Positions 1 to 6,573 of a stretch of DNA of 39,493 nt are shown here, one piece after another; within the stretch, counting starts at the first letter, position 1; every line of letters starts with the position of its first letter. Source of the DNA: a virus; IMG/VR virus record IMGVR_UViG_3300046723_000182, positions 1-39,493 of that record, one strand, 5' to 3'. The notes under the pieces are model-generated. The model was given only the letters and a program-made list of their open reading frames with translations. It did no database searches and was not told the origin of the DNA. Made by a program: the position numbers and the translations under genes.

Positions 1-41
1 AAGTCCCTGAGCTTGGTGACCTTCAGCGCAGCCTGTGCCAC
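1..41 (-). CDS. Partial N-terminus, variant copy of the gene at 38938-39243
   Basis: Reading leftward from a GTG at 41-39, this encodes the first 13 residues of a protein starting MAQAALKVTKLRDF. It runs off the contig edge. The gene at 38938-39243 starts MATAQAVKVTKLRDF, also from GTG, and both have an AGGAGG ribosome-binding site just upstream. The two starts are homologous but not identical. This fragment is therefore probably a strain variant of the same locus, or part of a neighbouring related prophage, rather than a second gene of this phage. Confidence 0.55.
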   Translation of the reverse strand, partial: MAQAALKVTKLRD

Positions 42-193
42 ATGGTCCTCCTTGAGTGGGTGCCCGAGCGGAGAATAGCGCCATATCGCACTTGCTTGCT
101 ACCCCGGGTACAACCTGACAGGGGACACCCTACAGCACCCGGGGGGTGGGTGCCCGGGGCGCGTTAGCCGCCCGCGTTAGTGGAAACTGTACC
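42..193. other. Diverged left-end non-coding segment
   Basis: This stretch holds no gene. It occupies the same relative position as 39244-39366, between the start of the KVTKLRDF gene and the 127-bp repeat, but its sequence has diverged. Shared landmarks are a tgcccgg block followed by two cgttag motifs (162-180 here, 39335-39353 there). It looks like an alternative version of the right-end segment. Confidence 0.5.
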
Positions 194-320
194 GCCTTGA
201 GCCGTAAGGGTTTTTAGGCTTCAGCCTTTGCACGGCACGTACCATGTAGCATTTGCTTGCGACCTATGATATTATGAGCTTTCTCGTGACGGGTCATTAG
301 GTTGCGGGTGGTTGAGGACT
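194..320. repeat. 127-bp direct repeat, left copy
   Basis: This is identical to the last 127 bases of the window (39367-39493). It contains a near-palindrome, aggcttcagcct, and no convincing ORF. The contig ends exactly at the end of the second copy, and 127 is a common assembler k-mer length. The simplest reading is a circular or terminally redundant molecule closed by k-mer overlap. A real terminal repeat, or an attachment region next to the integrase, is also possible. Confidence 0.85.
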
Positions 321-332
321 CATTCTGATAAT
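302..332 (+). promoter_or_regulatory. Candidate integrase promoter
   Basis: TTGCGG at 302-307 and GATAAT at 327-332, preceded by TCT, form a weak sigma-70-like promoter about 60 bp before the integrase start. The spacer of 19 bp is long. An inverted repeat starts 2 bp after the -10 box, where a bound protein would block transcription. Confidence 0.35.
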
Positions 333-333
333 G

Positions 334-354
334 CCTGAACCGTGGTGGTTCAGG
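334..354. repeat. Perfect 8-bp inverted repeat upstream of int
   Basis: The arms cctgaacc (334-341) and ggttcagg (347-354) are separated by 5 bp. The element lies between the candidate promoter and the integrase start. No T tract follows, so an operator or recombinase arm site is more likely than a terminator. Function is inferred from position only. Confidence 0.5.
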
Positions 355-380
355 GTGCCGGTGTGAGTCGCGTTAGTCAA

Positions 381-394
381 ACATGGAGATGAGA
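381..394 (+). promoter_or_regulatory. Integrase ribosome-binding leader (ACATGGAGATGA)
   Basis: The GGAGA at 385-389 sits 5 nt before ATG 395 and decides that start over the in-frame ATGs at 383 and 389. The 12-mer acatggagatga recurs at 8177-8188, and inside the terminator loop at 10732-10743, where the transcribed strand is its complement. Confidence 0.6.
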
Positions 395-1519
395 ATGGAA
401 CAAGCCAGCAGCAAAGGCATCACCCCGTACCAGACGAAGAAGGGCCCGCGCTTCCTCGCGCAGGTGCGCGTCAAGGGCCACAAGCCCGAGTCGCAGTCGT
501 TTGGCTCCCGCCCTGAGGCGCTCGCGTGGAAAAAGAAGCGCGAGGTCGAACTGAGCGGCCAAGCCCCGGAGCGCGAGTGCGGCGTCCCGCAGTCCCTGCT
601 CATGGGCGACACGCACGACGCCAACGGCAACGTGATCGAGAAGGGCCTCTTCACGATGTACACCGAGATGCACCCGAACCTGCCCTCGTATCAGGTGCTG
701 CAGTTCAACCGCCTGAAGGCCCACTCGGTCCTGAAGGGCGTACGCGTCGCCGACATGTGCTTCAGCGTGATCCTCGCCTACTGCAAGGCGCGCAAGGCCG
801 AAGGTGTGTCGCCCTCGACCACGCAGACCGAGGTCGCTCGCATCTCAGTCTCGATCAGGGGAGTCGCTGACGATCAGGCGTGGGACGAGAACTACATCCA
901 CCCGTTGACCGGCGCGCGCGCTCGGCTCAAGAAGTTGAAGCTCATCGCCGAGAGCAACGAGCGCACTCGCCGTCCGACCGGGCCCGAGATGGACGCGCTC
1001 GCTGCCTACTTCGCCGAGAAGGGCGGCGACATCCCGATGGCCGACATCGCCGAGTTCGCTGCTCTCAACGCGTTCAGGCGCGGCGAGCTTGTTGCCCTGC
1101 GCTGGTCCGACCTCGACGTCGAGGGCTCGCAAATCGCGTGCGCTCGCAAGGACTCGTCGGCTCTTGAGAACGGCAAGCGCGGCACGCTGGTGCCGCTGCG
1201 CGCGAAGGCACTGCAGATCGTGCTGCGTCAGCCGCGCGTCGAGGGTGAAGACCGCATCTTCCCCTTCAACGGCGACACGGTCGGCGGGCTCTTCGCTGAC
1301 GCCTGCAAGGCGCTCAACAAGCTGCACGGCGGGAAGTTCTGCCTCGACCTGCACTTCCACGACCTGCGCCACGAGGCGATCAGCGTGGCCTCGCAGATTC
1401 AGGGGCTGACCACGGCGCAACTGAAGACCTTCAGCGGCCACAAGAACGAGCGCCACCTCTCGCGCTACATCAAGCACACCCGGGAGGACATCGCGAACAC
1501 CGCGCGTCTCATGCAGTAA
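395..1519 (+). CDS. int: Tyrosine-recombinase integrase
   Basis: This is a 374-residue phage integrase that would catalyse site-specific recombination between phage and host attachment sites. The N-terminal part (about 1-60) is a basic arm-binding-like region, followed by a SAM-like core-binding domain and a C-terminal catalytic domain. Visible catalytic residues are Arg in FRRGEL (about R228), the HDLRH box (about 322-326), His in SGHKN (about H349) and the nucleophile Tyr in SRYIKH (about Y358). Start 395 is preferred because GGAGA lies just upstream; 383 is an in-frame alternative. It is monocistronic, with a strong terminator 20 bp after the stop. The integrase lies next to the 127-bp repeat, so attP is probably within 1-394 or just downstream. 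Confidence 0.93.
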   Translation: MEQASSKGITPYQTKKGPRFLAQVRVKGHKPESQSFGSRPEALAWKKKREVELSGQAPERECGVPQSLLMGDTHDANGNVIEKGLFTMYTEMHPNLPSYQVLQFNRLKAHSVLKGVRVADMCFSVILAYCKARKAEGVSPSTTQTEVARISVSIRGVADDQAWDENYIHPLTGARARLKKLKLIAESNERTRRPTGPEMDALAAYFAEKGGDIPMADIAEFAALNAFRRGELVALRWSDLDVEGSQIACARKDSSALENGKRGTLVPLRAKALQIVLRQPRVEGEDRIFPFNGDTVGGLFADACKALNKLHGGKFCLDLHFHDLRHEAISVASQIQGLTTAQLKTFSGHKNERHLSRYIKHTREDIANTARLMQ

Positions 1520-1538
1520 CGCGGGCGAGCTTCAACAG

Positions 1539-1560
1539 GGGCCACTTCGGTGGCCCTTTT
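1539..1560 (+). terminator. Rho-independent terminator after int
   Basis: The stem gggccac/gtggccc (1539-1545, 1550-1556) has a stable ttcg tetraloop and is followed by TTTT. It ends the integrase transcript, and its T tract abuts the last codon of the convergent gene at 1560. Confidence 0.85.
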
Positions 1561-1742
1561 CATTTGATCTTGTCGTAGCCCTCGACCGTCCGCACCTCGA
1601 CGTCGGTGTAGTCCGCGTCAGCGAGCCGCGCGAACTCATCCGCCGCAGGCTTCGAGTGGTACACACGCGACAGTTGCACGAGCTTGCCGTCCTTGTCGCG
1701 CCCGACAACCTTCCAACCCTTGGTGATCCGCTCACCCTTCAT
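1560..1742 (-). CDS. Small hypothetical protein (60 aa)
   Basis: This 60-residue protein begins MKGERITKGWKVVGRDKDGK and contains alternating charged and aromatic residues compatible with a small beta-rich fold. No family is recognised. Its ATG overlaps the stop of the preceding gene (ATGA), so it is the last gene of the leftward recombination operon and is translationally coupled to it. It ends against the integrase terminator. Confidence 0.6.
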   Translation of the reverse strand: MKGERITKGWKVVGRDKDGKLVQLSRVYHSKPAADEFARLADADYTDVEVRTVEGYDKIK

Positions 1743-1897
1743 CGCTGGCCCAGCCAGAGCGCGATCGCCGCGACCAGTTCACCGCACAGGAACCCGGCAG
1801 CGAAGACCTTGAGCGCGTTCGCCTTGCCCCAGTCGCGCGCGCACATCAGTCGACGGTACGCGTCCATCGGCACAACGTGCGGGCCGAGCCACGTCAT
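1739..1897 (-). CDS. Small membrane protein (52 aa)
   Basis: The 52-residue product starts MTWLGPHVVPMDAYRRL and has one hydrophobic segment near residues 32-48 (VFAAGFLCGELVAAIALWL), a likely single transmembrane helix. Both ends overlap the neighbours by ATGA, which strongly supports translation. No family or function is recognised. Confidence 0.55.
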   Translation of the reverse strand: MTWLGPHVVPMDAYRRLMCARDWGKANALKVFAAGFLCGELVAAIALWLGQR

Positions 1898-2088
1898 AGT
1901 CCGAGTCGCCGCCTCAATTCGGCGTTCTCTGCCGCGAGCGCATCGACCTTCTCGATGGCGTTCTTCATCGACTGCGCGAACGTGGTGTCGTTCAAGTTCA
2001 TCGCACCCACCAGCGTCACCAAGCGCCCGAGACGCTTGTCGACACGGGCAAGCGTGGTTCTCAGCGTCTCAGTCGGCTTTCGTTTCAT
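1894..2088 (-). CDS. Small coiled-coil protein (64 aa)
   Basis: This 64-residue protein has a basic N-terminus (MKRKPTETLR) and a C-terminal heptad pattern (about 40-62, ending ENAELRRRLGL) typical of a short leucine-zipper-like coiled coil. It overlaps both neighbours in the leftward operon. The function is unknown. A dimerising accessory protein of the recombination module is possible, but nothing in the sequence proves it. Confidence 0.6.
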   Translation of the reverse strand: MKRKPTETLRTTLARVDKRLGRLVTLVGAMNLNDTTFAQSMKNAIEKVDALAAENAELRRRLGL

Positions 2089-2251
2089 CGGCCTTCTTCT
2101 TCTCGCGCTCGACGTACGCGTCCCACAACTCCTGCAGCTTGGCCGCGTGGCTCACGCCGTGGAGCGCGCCGCCGCACACGCACGTACACTTCGGGTGCTT
2201 CGCGTTCTCGCAGGCTTTCGCGTTGCGCGAGAACAGGGCGTAGTTCAGCAT
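2069..2251 (-). CDS. Small Cys-rich protein (60 aa)
   Basis: The 60-residue product has four cysteines in its first half (CENAKHPKCTCVCGG), consistent with a small zinc-binding knuckle. A charged helical tail (YVEREKKKADE) follows. It overlaps the next gene by 20 bp and the previous gene by 7 bp. The family is not recognised. Confidence 0.6.
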   Translation of the reverse strand: MLNYALFSRNAKACENAKHPKCTCVCGGALHGVSHAAKLQELWDAYVEREKKKADETKAD

Positions 2252-2472
2252 GGCTTCCTTCCTTCGTCGTCCTTCTTTTCGAGATACTCAGCGACCGCCT
2301 CGTAGCTCGCCCAGCGGCGCTTGCCTTCCCGGTAGGTGCGAATCGGGAACTCCCCGCTCGACATCAGGTTCTGGATGTGCCCGGGGCTCAGGCCGAGCAC
2401 CTCACCGAGTTGCTCGACGGTGAGGCGGAACCCGTACTTGTCGAGCAGCGCGGCGCGCGTCAGCAGCGTCAT
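2245..2472 (-). CDS. Small HTH DNA-binding protein (MerR/excisionase-like)
   Basis: The 75-residue protein starts MTLLTRAALLDKYG at an ATGA overlap with the gene upstream. The core reads LTVEQLGEVLGLSPGHIQNLMSSGEFPIRTYREGKR, the pattern of AlpA/Xis-type winged helix-turn-helix proteins, with the recognition helix near residues 27-36. Such proteins act as recombination directionality factors or small regulators. Lying in the same leftward operon as the recombination genes, it is a candidate excisionase, but a transcription regulator is equally possible. Confidence 0.7.
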   Translation of the reverse strand: MTLLTRAALLDKYGFRLTVEQLGEVLGLSPGHIQNLMSSGEFPIRTYREGKRRWASYEAVAEYLEKKDDEGRKPC

Positions 2473-2717
2473 CGCGCCTGTTCCAACGCCGCAGAGAGCA
2501 GCATCATCCCGGCGTGCTTCAGGCAAACCCGCTTGCCGTTGATGTCCACCTTCGCGAGAAAACCGCAACGGTCCCCAAGATCGCTGAACAGTCCGCGCGC
2601 CTGCTGCGCGCACGCATCGGTCACCCGCGACTCGCACGGCACCGCCTTCTTCGCTTCCTCGTTGTAGCGAATCGACGCCTCACCGTACGCAAGCAACTTG
2701 ACCTTGAGCTTCTTCAC
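2469..2717 (-). CDS. Hypothetical protein with paired cysteines (82 aa)
   Basis: The 82-residue protein starts MKKLKVKLLAYGEASIR. It has Cys at about 28, 36, 50 and 65 and a C-terminal hydrophobic helix (HAGMMLLSAALEQ). A zinc site or disulfide is possible. It overlaps the annealing-protein candidate upstream and the HTH gene downstream by 4 bp each. No family is recognised. Confidence 0.6.
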   Translation of the reverse strand: MKKLKVKLLAYGEASIRYNEEAKKAVPCESRVTDACAQQARGLFSDLGDRCGFLAKVDINGKRVCLKHAGMMLLSAALEQAR

Positions 2718-3856
2718 GTCTTGAGTCTCCTGCGCGCTGCGTCGATGTGCTGCTGCGCGAGTTGCACCTCGGCCTCGTCGGTGATTTGCTGTGCAATCTG
2801 CGAGGCCCGCTCGATGTCCCCGAGGGTCTGCGCCGCCCGGGCGAAGTTGATCGCGTCAAGGAACGCGGGGCTCGGGTCGGGCTGGGTGGCCGGGGCGGGT
2901 TGGGGCTGGGGGTCAGCCGGGGCCGGTGCCGGGGTGCTTGCAGGGGGTGCAGGCGGGGGCTTGCCGCTCTGCAGACGCCGCTTGACCGCTTCCCGGGCCG
3001 AGGGTGCCGCCGAGGGGGCGATCGGGGCTCCTGAGCCCTCCTGAGCGGTCTGCGCCCCTGTTTGAGCGTCCCCGAGGTCGAACCAGTCGCTGGGCTGGGA
3101 CATGTTGTCCCGCAGGCTGGTGAAGATTTTCCCCAGTTGCACCATGATGCCCGGGGTGATGGCGTCGATGCGCCGTTGGATGCGCTTCTCGATCGCCACC
3201 TTGGTCACGCCGAACTCGCCGAACTGGTCGACCAGATTCTTGAGCCGCTCCGGGGTGATCGCGACCTTGGTCACGAGGGTGAGTTCGCACTGCTTGACCG
3301 CCGCCTCGACGACGTCGCCCGGGATCACGCGCAGGATGCAGGCGCGCAGCCGTCGGCTCGCGGCGTTGGCGACGTGCTCGTAGATGTCGCGCGGGTCGTG
3401 CAGGGTCTGCCGCGAGCCCCGGGCCATGCGCTCGTGGATGACGTCGAAGACCACCTGCGCGCGGGTGCCGGTCTGCAAGTCCCACGCGAAGGTCTGCACC
3501 TTGGTCGCGCCCGGGCGCTCTTCGAGCACGCGCCAGCCGAAGTCGAGGTGCCCCCAGTACTGCGCGAGACACTCGGCCAGCCGCACCGATGGGCCCCGGA
3601 TGTCGGTGCCGCCGCGCGCGTACTCGTAGAGCGCGCTCTCGGCGAGCGAGGGCCGGGTGCAGGCCTGCAGGATGCGGTCCATGACCTCGACCTCGACGCG
3701 CGGGAAGTGGCGCGCGTTCACCATCGCGGCCTGCACCTCCGCGACCTCGCGGGCGCTTGCGATGCCCGCCATGACGTTGCTCTCGACGGGTCGCGCGACG
3801 ACCGGGGCGCGCGCGAACGGGTTCTCGACTTCTGGTGCCAGCATCTCGTTGGTCAT
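2714..3856 (-). CDS. Putative phage single-strand annealing/recombination protein
   Basis: This 380-residue protein is fused translationally (ATGA) to the YqaJ-type exonuclease upstream, the usual layout of an exonuclease/annealing-protein pair. Conserved-looking blocks are YARGGTDIRGPSVRLAE (about 79-95), the DPRDIYEHVANAASRRLRA region (154-172), and a helical segment near 232-260 ending SQPSDWFD. A Pro/Ala-rich linker (about 268-335) and a C-terminal helical tail follow. It does not read as classical Bet, RecT or Erf. I infer the annealing role from the neighbour and architecture, not from a motif. It probably acts in recombination-dependent replication or repair of phage DNA. Confidence 0.65.
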   Translation of the reverse strand: MTNEMLAPEVENPFARAPVVARPVESNVMAGIASAREVAEVQAAMVNARHFPRVEVEVMDRILQACTRPSLAESALYEYARGGTDIRGPSVRLAECLAQYWGHLDFGWRVLEERPGATKVQTFAWDLQTGTRAQVVFDVIHERMARGSRQTLHDPRDIYEHVANAASRRLRACILRVIPGDVVEAAVKQCELTLVTKVAITPERLKNLVDQFGEFGVTKVAIEKRIQRRIDAITPGIMVQLGKIFTSLRDNMSQPSDWFDLGDAQTGAQTAQEGSGAPIAPSAAPSAREAVKRRLQSGKPPPAPPASTPAPAPADPQPQPAPATQPDPSPAFLDAINFARAAQTLGDIERASQIAQQITDEAEVQLAQQHIDAARRRLKT

Positions 3857-4734
3857 GCAATCTCCTTGAGTTTGGTGAACCGCGAGTCGACGTAGGTCTT
3901 CGCATCGACGCTGTATGCCTTGCGCTCGATCTGCTTGCGCTGTAGCTGCACGCCCGCGTCGGGGAAGACCAGCTTCGCGGCCTCGCCCATCGAGTCGAGC
4001 AGTTGAGCCTTCGCGCGCTCGACCTTCACCGCGTAGGACTTCATGAACTCGTCGGCGTTGCGGTAGGCGGCGAGCGACTGGTAGTCGTCGTCGGTCGCGG
4101 TGACCGTGCGGCCATCGGTGCCCGGGTAGAGCTTTCGCACGAGGTCGTAGACGTTGGGCCGATCGAAGTCAGGCGACGGCGGCTCGCCGCGCTCGACCAT
4201 CGACCAGAACTCGACCTCGCCTTCGAGGATCATGTTCTGCAGTTCGCGATCGGCGGGCACCTCGAAGATGCGGAAGTCGTTGCCACCGATCAGCACCGCG
4301 ATGTCGGCGACGAGCAGGCCGGTGACCGCGAGGTAGTGCTGCACCTGCAGCAGGTAGTGGTGCGGCACATCGTCGCTGCCGCTCTTGCCCCAGTCCTGAT
4401 CGGTGCGCGAGGTCTTCGCCTCGAAGACGCGCTTGTCCTCGGTGATGCCGTCGACGTGCGCGATCACGAACGGGAGCGTGGGATGTCGCAGCGTGCCCTC
4501 GGGCAAGAGCACGTTGCGGTGCGTGACGTTCGCGTACTCCTGCCGGATTACCGGCTCAAGCAGATTGCCCCAGCGGAACGCGCTCACCTGCGGGGCCGAC
4601 AGGTCGCGCCGCTCGCGCTTCTCCAAGAACAATTCCAGCGCGCTCTTGTAGGGCGAGAGCCCGAGGGCGGCTGCTGCGTCTGATCCGCCGAGGCCGGTGT
4701 GGCGCTCGGCAAGTTGCTGCTCTGTCAGGCTCAT
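3853..4734 (-). CDS. YqaJ-family viral exonuclease
   Basis: The 293-residue protein matches the YqaJ/lambda-exonuclease PD-(D/E)XK family. Visible are the GGSDAAAALGLSPY box (16-29), the Glu of GNLLEP (E60), the catalytic Asp in HVDG (D95), the E-x-K in FEAKTS (E105, K107) and the HYLLQVQHYL helix. Such enzymes resect double-stranded ends 5'-3' to make 3' tails for an annealing protein, here probably the next gene. It is the first gene of the leftward recombination operon, with GGAGA upstream of the ATG and a promoter at 4813-4842. Confidence 0.9.
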   Translation of the reverse strand: MSLTEQQLAERHTGLGGSDAAAALGLSPYKSALELFLEKRERRDLSAPQVSAFRWGNLLEPVIRQEYANVTHRNVLLPEGTLRHPTLPFVIAHVDGITEDKRVFEAKTSRTDQDWGKSGSDDVPHHYLLQVQHYLAVTGLLVADIAVLIGGNDFRIFEVPADRELQNMILEGEVEFWSMVERGEPPSPDFDRPNVYDLVRKLYPGTDGRTVTATDDDYQSLAAYRNADEFMKSYAVKVERAKAQLLDSMGEAAKLVFPDAGVQLQRKQIERKAYSVDAKTYVDSRFTKLKEIA

Positions 4735-4812
4735 GAACGTCTCCGGTGAGTGGTCGAAGACGCTGCACCTCTCCCGATCGCGGGGTGCCGCGCGTTTGCA
4801 AGCAAGTGGCTA

Positions 4813-4842
4813 AAGCTACGCCTAGCACGGGATACACGTCAA
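4813..4842 (-). promoter_or_regulatory. Promoter of the recombination operon
   Basis: On the minus strand TTGACG (4842-4837) and TAGCTT (4818-4813) are spaced 18 bp. They lie about 80 bp upstream of the exonuclease start and face leftward. This is the best sigma-70-like match in the interval between the exonuclease and outer-membrane genes. Confidence 0.5.
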
Positions 4843-4861
4843 GTCGTTCTGGAAGTCCTTG

Positions 4862-4889
4862 AAAAAAAAGAGCCGCACGGTGGCGGCTC
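4862..4889 (-). terminator. Rho-independent terminator after the outer-membrane gene
   Basis: The minus-strand stem gagccgc/gcggctc (4889-4883, 4876-4870) with a 6-nt loop is followed by eight Ts. It separates the outer-membrane protein gene from the recombination operon. Confidence 0.85.
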
Positions 4890-4915
4890 CGAAGTGGAAC
4901 GAACGACTGCGCGGC

Positions 4916-5542
4916 TTAGAAGCTCACCGCGATCCCTGCCGACAGGTAGTCCAGCTTGGAACTGCCGATGGTGGTGTCGTCGCCGATCTTGCTGAAGTGA
5001 TCGTACTCGGCGCGGATGCCGACTTGCGGCGTGACCTTGAACTCGATCCCCACGCCGATCATCGGTGTCGTATTGGAACTCGACTGACTGACTTGCGCGA
5101 ACCCGGCGGCGGAAACAGTCGCCGTCGCGTCGACGTTGAAGCTCCAGAAGCCGAGCTTGCCGTAGAGGTCGACCTTCTCCGCGACCGGCAGGTACCCGAC
5201 TACGTTCACGCCGACACCACTACCGGAGAACTTCGCGGTCGCGGTGCCCTGAGTGAACGTCGCCTTGTAGTTGAAGTCGGATGCGCCAAAGTAGGCGATC
5301 TCGACCGACGCCTGCGGCACGAACTTGTAGCCCGCGCCGATCATAAAGGCGCTCGCCGAGTCGGTCACCGTGGAGCTTAGGTTGGTTGCGCCCGCACTCC
5401 TCAACGCCGCATCGTTGCCAGCCTGATCGACGTCGACCTTCGCCGACCCTATCTGGCCGAACAGGTAGAACGGATGCGCCTCTTGCGCGATTGCGCCTTG
5501 CGTACATAACAGCACGAACAAAAATGCAAACAGCTTCTTCAT
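4916..5542 (-). CDS. Outer-membrane beta-barrel protein (OmpA/OmpW-like), lysogenic-conversion candidate
   Basis: The 208-residue protein begins with a clear Sec signal peptide (MKKLFAFLFVLLCTQGAIA, cleavage before QEAHPF). It continues as alternating aromatic/glycine beta strands, such as FYLFGQIGSAKV, MIGAGYKFV, VDLYGKLGFWSF and VGIRAEYDHFSKIG. It ends YLSAGIAVSF, a C-terminal Phe typical of barrels inserted by the Bam machinery. The size fits an eight-stranded OmpA-N/OmpW/opacity-type barrel. GGGAGG lies 5 nt before the ATG. It has its own terminator and a gap on each side, so it is a separate unit. Lambda Lom is a known phage precedent. Receptor masking, adhesion or serum resistance are possible roles by analogy only. 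Confidence 0.85.
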   Translation of the reverse strand: MKKLFAFLFVLLCTQGAIAQEAHPFYLFGQIGSAKVDVDQAGNDAALRSAGATNLSSTVTDSASAFMIGAGYKFVPQASVEIAYFGASDFNYKATFTQGTATAKFSGSGVGVNVVGYLPVAEKVDLYGKLGFWSFNVDATATVSAAGFAQVSQSSSNTTPMIGVGIEFKVTPQVGIRAEYDHFSKIGDDTTIGSSKLDYLSAGIAVSF

Positions 5543-5626
5543 GATGCCTCCCAGTTGTGTTGCGTTGAAAAAAAAGTAGTGCCTGAAACGCCACCGCGCG
5601 CTTTGCGCGGCAGCAGTGAAAACTGT

Positions 5627-5845
5627 TCAGAACGTCCCGGCGTGCGCGTTGAGAAACCGGACGAGGCCCGCCTTGTCGGTCGGCACGTCGATGCGCAGGG
5701 GCTCGCCGCATGGCGAGAAGTCAGCGGGCTCGTTCGCCGCCGCCTCTCGCATCATGGCGCGAACTTCGCGCTTGGAGCCCGCCCATATTTGCACGACGCC
5801 CGAGCCCGAGTCGTTGTCGAGGTAACTCCATTGCCAGATTTTCAT
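5627..5845 (-). CDS. Hypothetical protein (72 aa)
   Basis: The 72-residue protein starts MKIWQWSYLDNDSGSG behind a strong GGAGGAG site. It is the last gene of the leftward early operon from the 8035 promoter. The beta-rich N-terminus and a helix (REVRAMMREAAAN) suggest a small soluble fold. No family is recognised. Between it and the outer-membrane gene lies a CCGCGC-type hairpin (about 5593-5617) without a directly following T tract. Confidence 0.6.
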   Translation of the reverse strand: MKIWQWSYLDNDSGSGVVQIWAGSKREVRAMMREAAANEPADFSPCGEPLRIDVPTDKAGLVRFLNAHAGTF

Positions 5846-5997
5846 GACTCCTCCTCGTGGCGCTCGGCGCTTTCCTTGAAGACGTCGAAGACCACCGCGA
5901 ACACGATCCAGAACACGAGCGTGCCGGGGAAGAAGTACAGCGCCGGGGCCGACAGCACCACGGCGAGCACCAGCATCGAGCCCTTGTCGAGCTTCAT
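5842..5997 (-). CDS. Small membrane protein (51 aa)
   Basis: The product starts MKLDKGSMLVLAVVLSAPAL. It has two hydrophobic segments (about 8-21 and 25-39) joined by a FFPG turn, then a charged tail (KESAERHEEES), so a two-helix membrane hairpin is likely. GGAGGT precedes the ATG. Stop and start overlap the neighbours in the operon. The function is unknown. The small hairpin topology is compatible with a holin-like or superinfection-exclusion protein, but its early position argues against lysis. Confidence 0.6.
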   Translation of the reverse strand: MKLDKGSMLVLAVVLSAPALYFFPGTLVFWIVFAVVFDVFKESAERHEEES

Positions 5998-6266
5998 GTC
6001 CACCTCCGGTTGCCGGTGAGGAGGATCACGGGCCCGACGAGCGGGTACCCGACAATCTCCGACGCGACCGGGTTGACCGGCATCTTCTTGAGCAGCCCGT
6101 CCTCGTTGAAGAGCGCCTGCGCCGCGACGCCGTCGCGCTCGAAGCGCAGCGGCTCGACGTAACCCTCGACCATGTCCTGCGCGGCCTTGAGCGTGGGCTT
6201 CTGGATGCCCTCGACGATGTGGCCCGACACCGGGATGAACAGACCTGTGTTGTTGGTGAGCTTCAT
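5994..6266 (-). CDS. DUF3846-like phage protein
   Basis: The 90-residue product starts MKLTNNTGLFIPVSGHIVEG at an ATGA overlap. The pattern VEGYVEPLRF, then ALFNEDGLLKKMPVNPVAS, then IVGYPLVGPVILLTG is that of DUF3846, a small phage and plasmid family of unknown function. It belongs to the leftward early operon of host-takeover-type small genes. Confidence 0.7.
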   Translation of the reverse strand: MKLTNNTGLFIPVSGHIVEGIQKPTLKAAQDMVEGYVEPLRFERDGVAAQALFNEDGLLKKMPVNPVASEIVGYPLVGPVILLTGNRRWT

Positions 6267-6376
6267 AGCGGCCACCACGGCGAGAAGAACCACACCACGA
6301 GCGCGACCGAGCACGCGCTGTCGATCGCCACGTACACGATCGCCCACTTGCCCAACTTGTTCACGAGCTTCTTCAT
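6263..6376 (-). CDS. Very small membrane protein (37 aa)
   Basis: The product is 37 residues, starting MKKLVNKLGKWAIVYVAIDS, with one strong hydrophobic helix (about 12-31) and a Trp/Pro-rich C-terminus (FFSPWWPL). GGGAGGT lies 5 nt before the ATG and both ends overlap their neighbours by 4 bp, which supports expression despite its size. No function is recognised. Confidence 0.55.
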   Translation of the reverse strand: MKKLVNKLGKWAIVYVAIDSACSVALVVWFFSPWWPL

Positions 6377-6573
6377 GACGCACCTCCCTTGCGGAACTGG
6401 ATGCGCTCCAGCCCGGTGATGTGGCGGTACAGCCGCAGCGCGTAGACGGGCATCGCGTTGACGCCGCGCTCCCAGTCCTGCCACGTACGCGTTGAGACTC
6501 CGAGCGACTCAGCGGCCTGCTGCTGCGTGTGCCCAGCTTGCGCGCGCGAGCGCGCGGGTTCGTTCTTAGCCAT
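6373..6573 (-). CDS. Small XRE-type HTH protein
   Basis: The 66-residue protein starts MAKNEPARSRAQAGHTQQQA with AAGGAG 7 nt upstream. The sequence TQQQAAESLGVSTRTWQDWERG is a clear helix-turn-helix of the XRE/Cro type, with the recognition helix starting at STRTW. The fold is short, like stand-alone Cro-type regulators. It may regulate the early operon in which it lies. Confidence 0.75.
   Translation of the reverse strand: MAKNEPARSRAQAGHTQQQAAESLGVSTRTWQDWERGVNAMPVYALRLYRHITGLERIQFRKGGAS

Noticed and set aside
265-275. TATGAT/TATTAT in the 127-bp repeat as the integrase promoter
   Set aside because: No -35 at a workable distance; the 302-332 candidate is closer to the gene and better placed.
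194-320. 127-bp repeat as proven attL/attR
   Set aside because: The length equals a common assembler k-mer and the left flank is phage-like rather than host-like, so a circular contig is simpler.
5593-5617. GC hairpin between 5627 and the outer-membrane gene as a terminator
   Set aside because: The CCGCGC stem is followed by 18 nt before the T tract, too far for a normal Rho-independent terminator.
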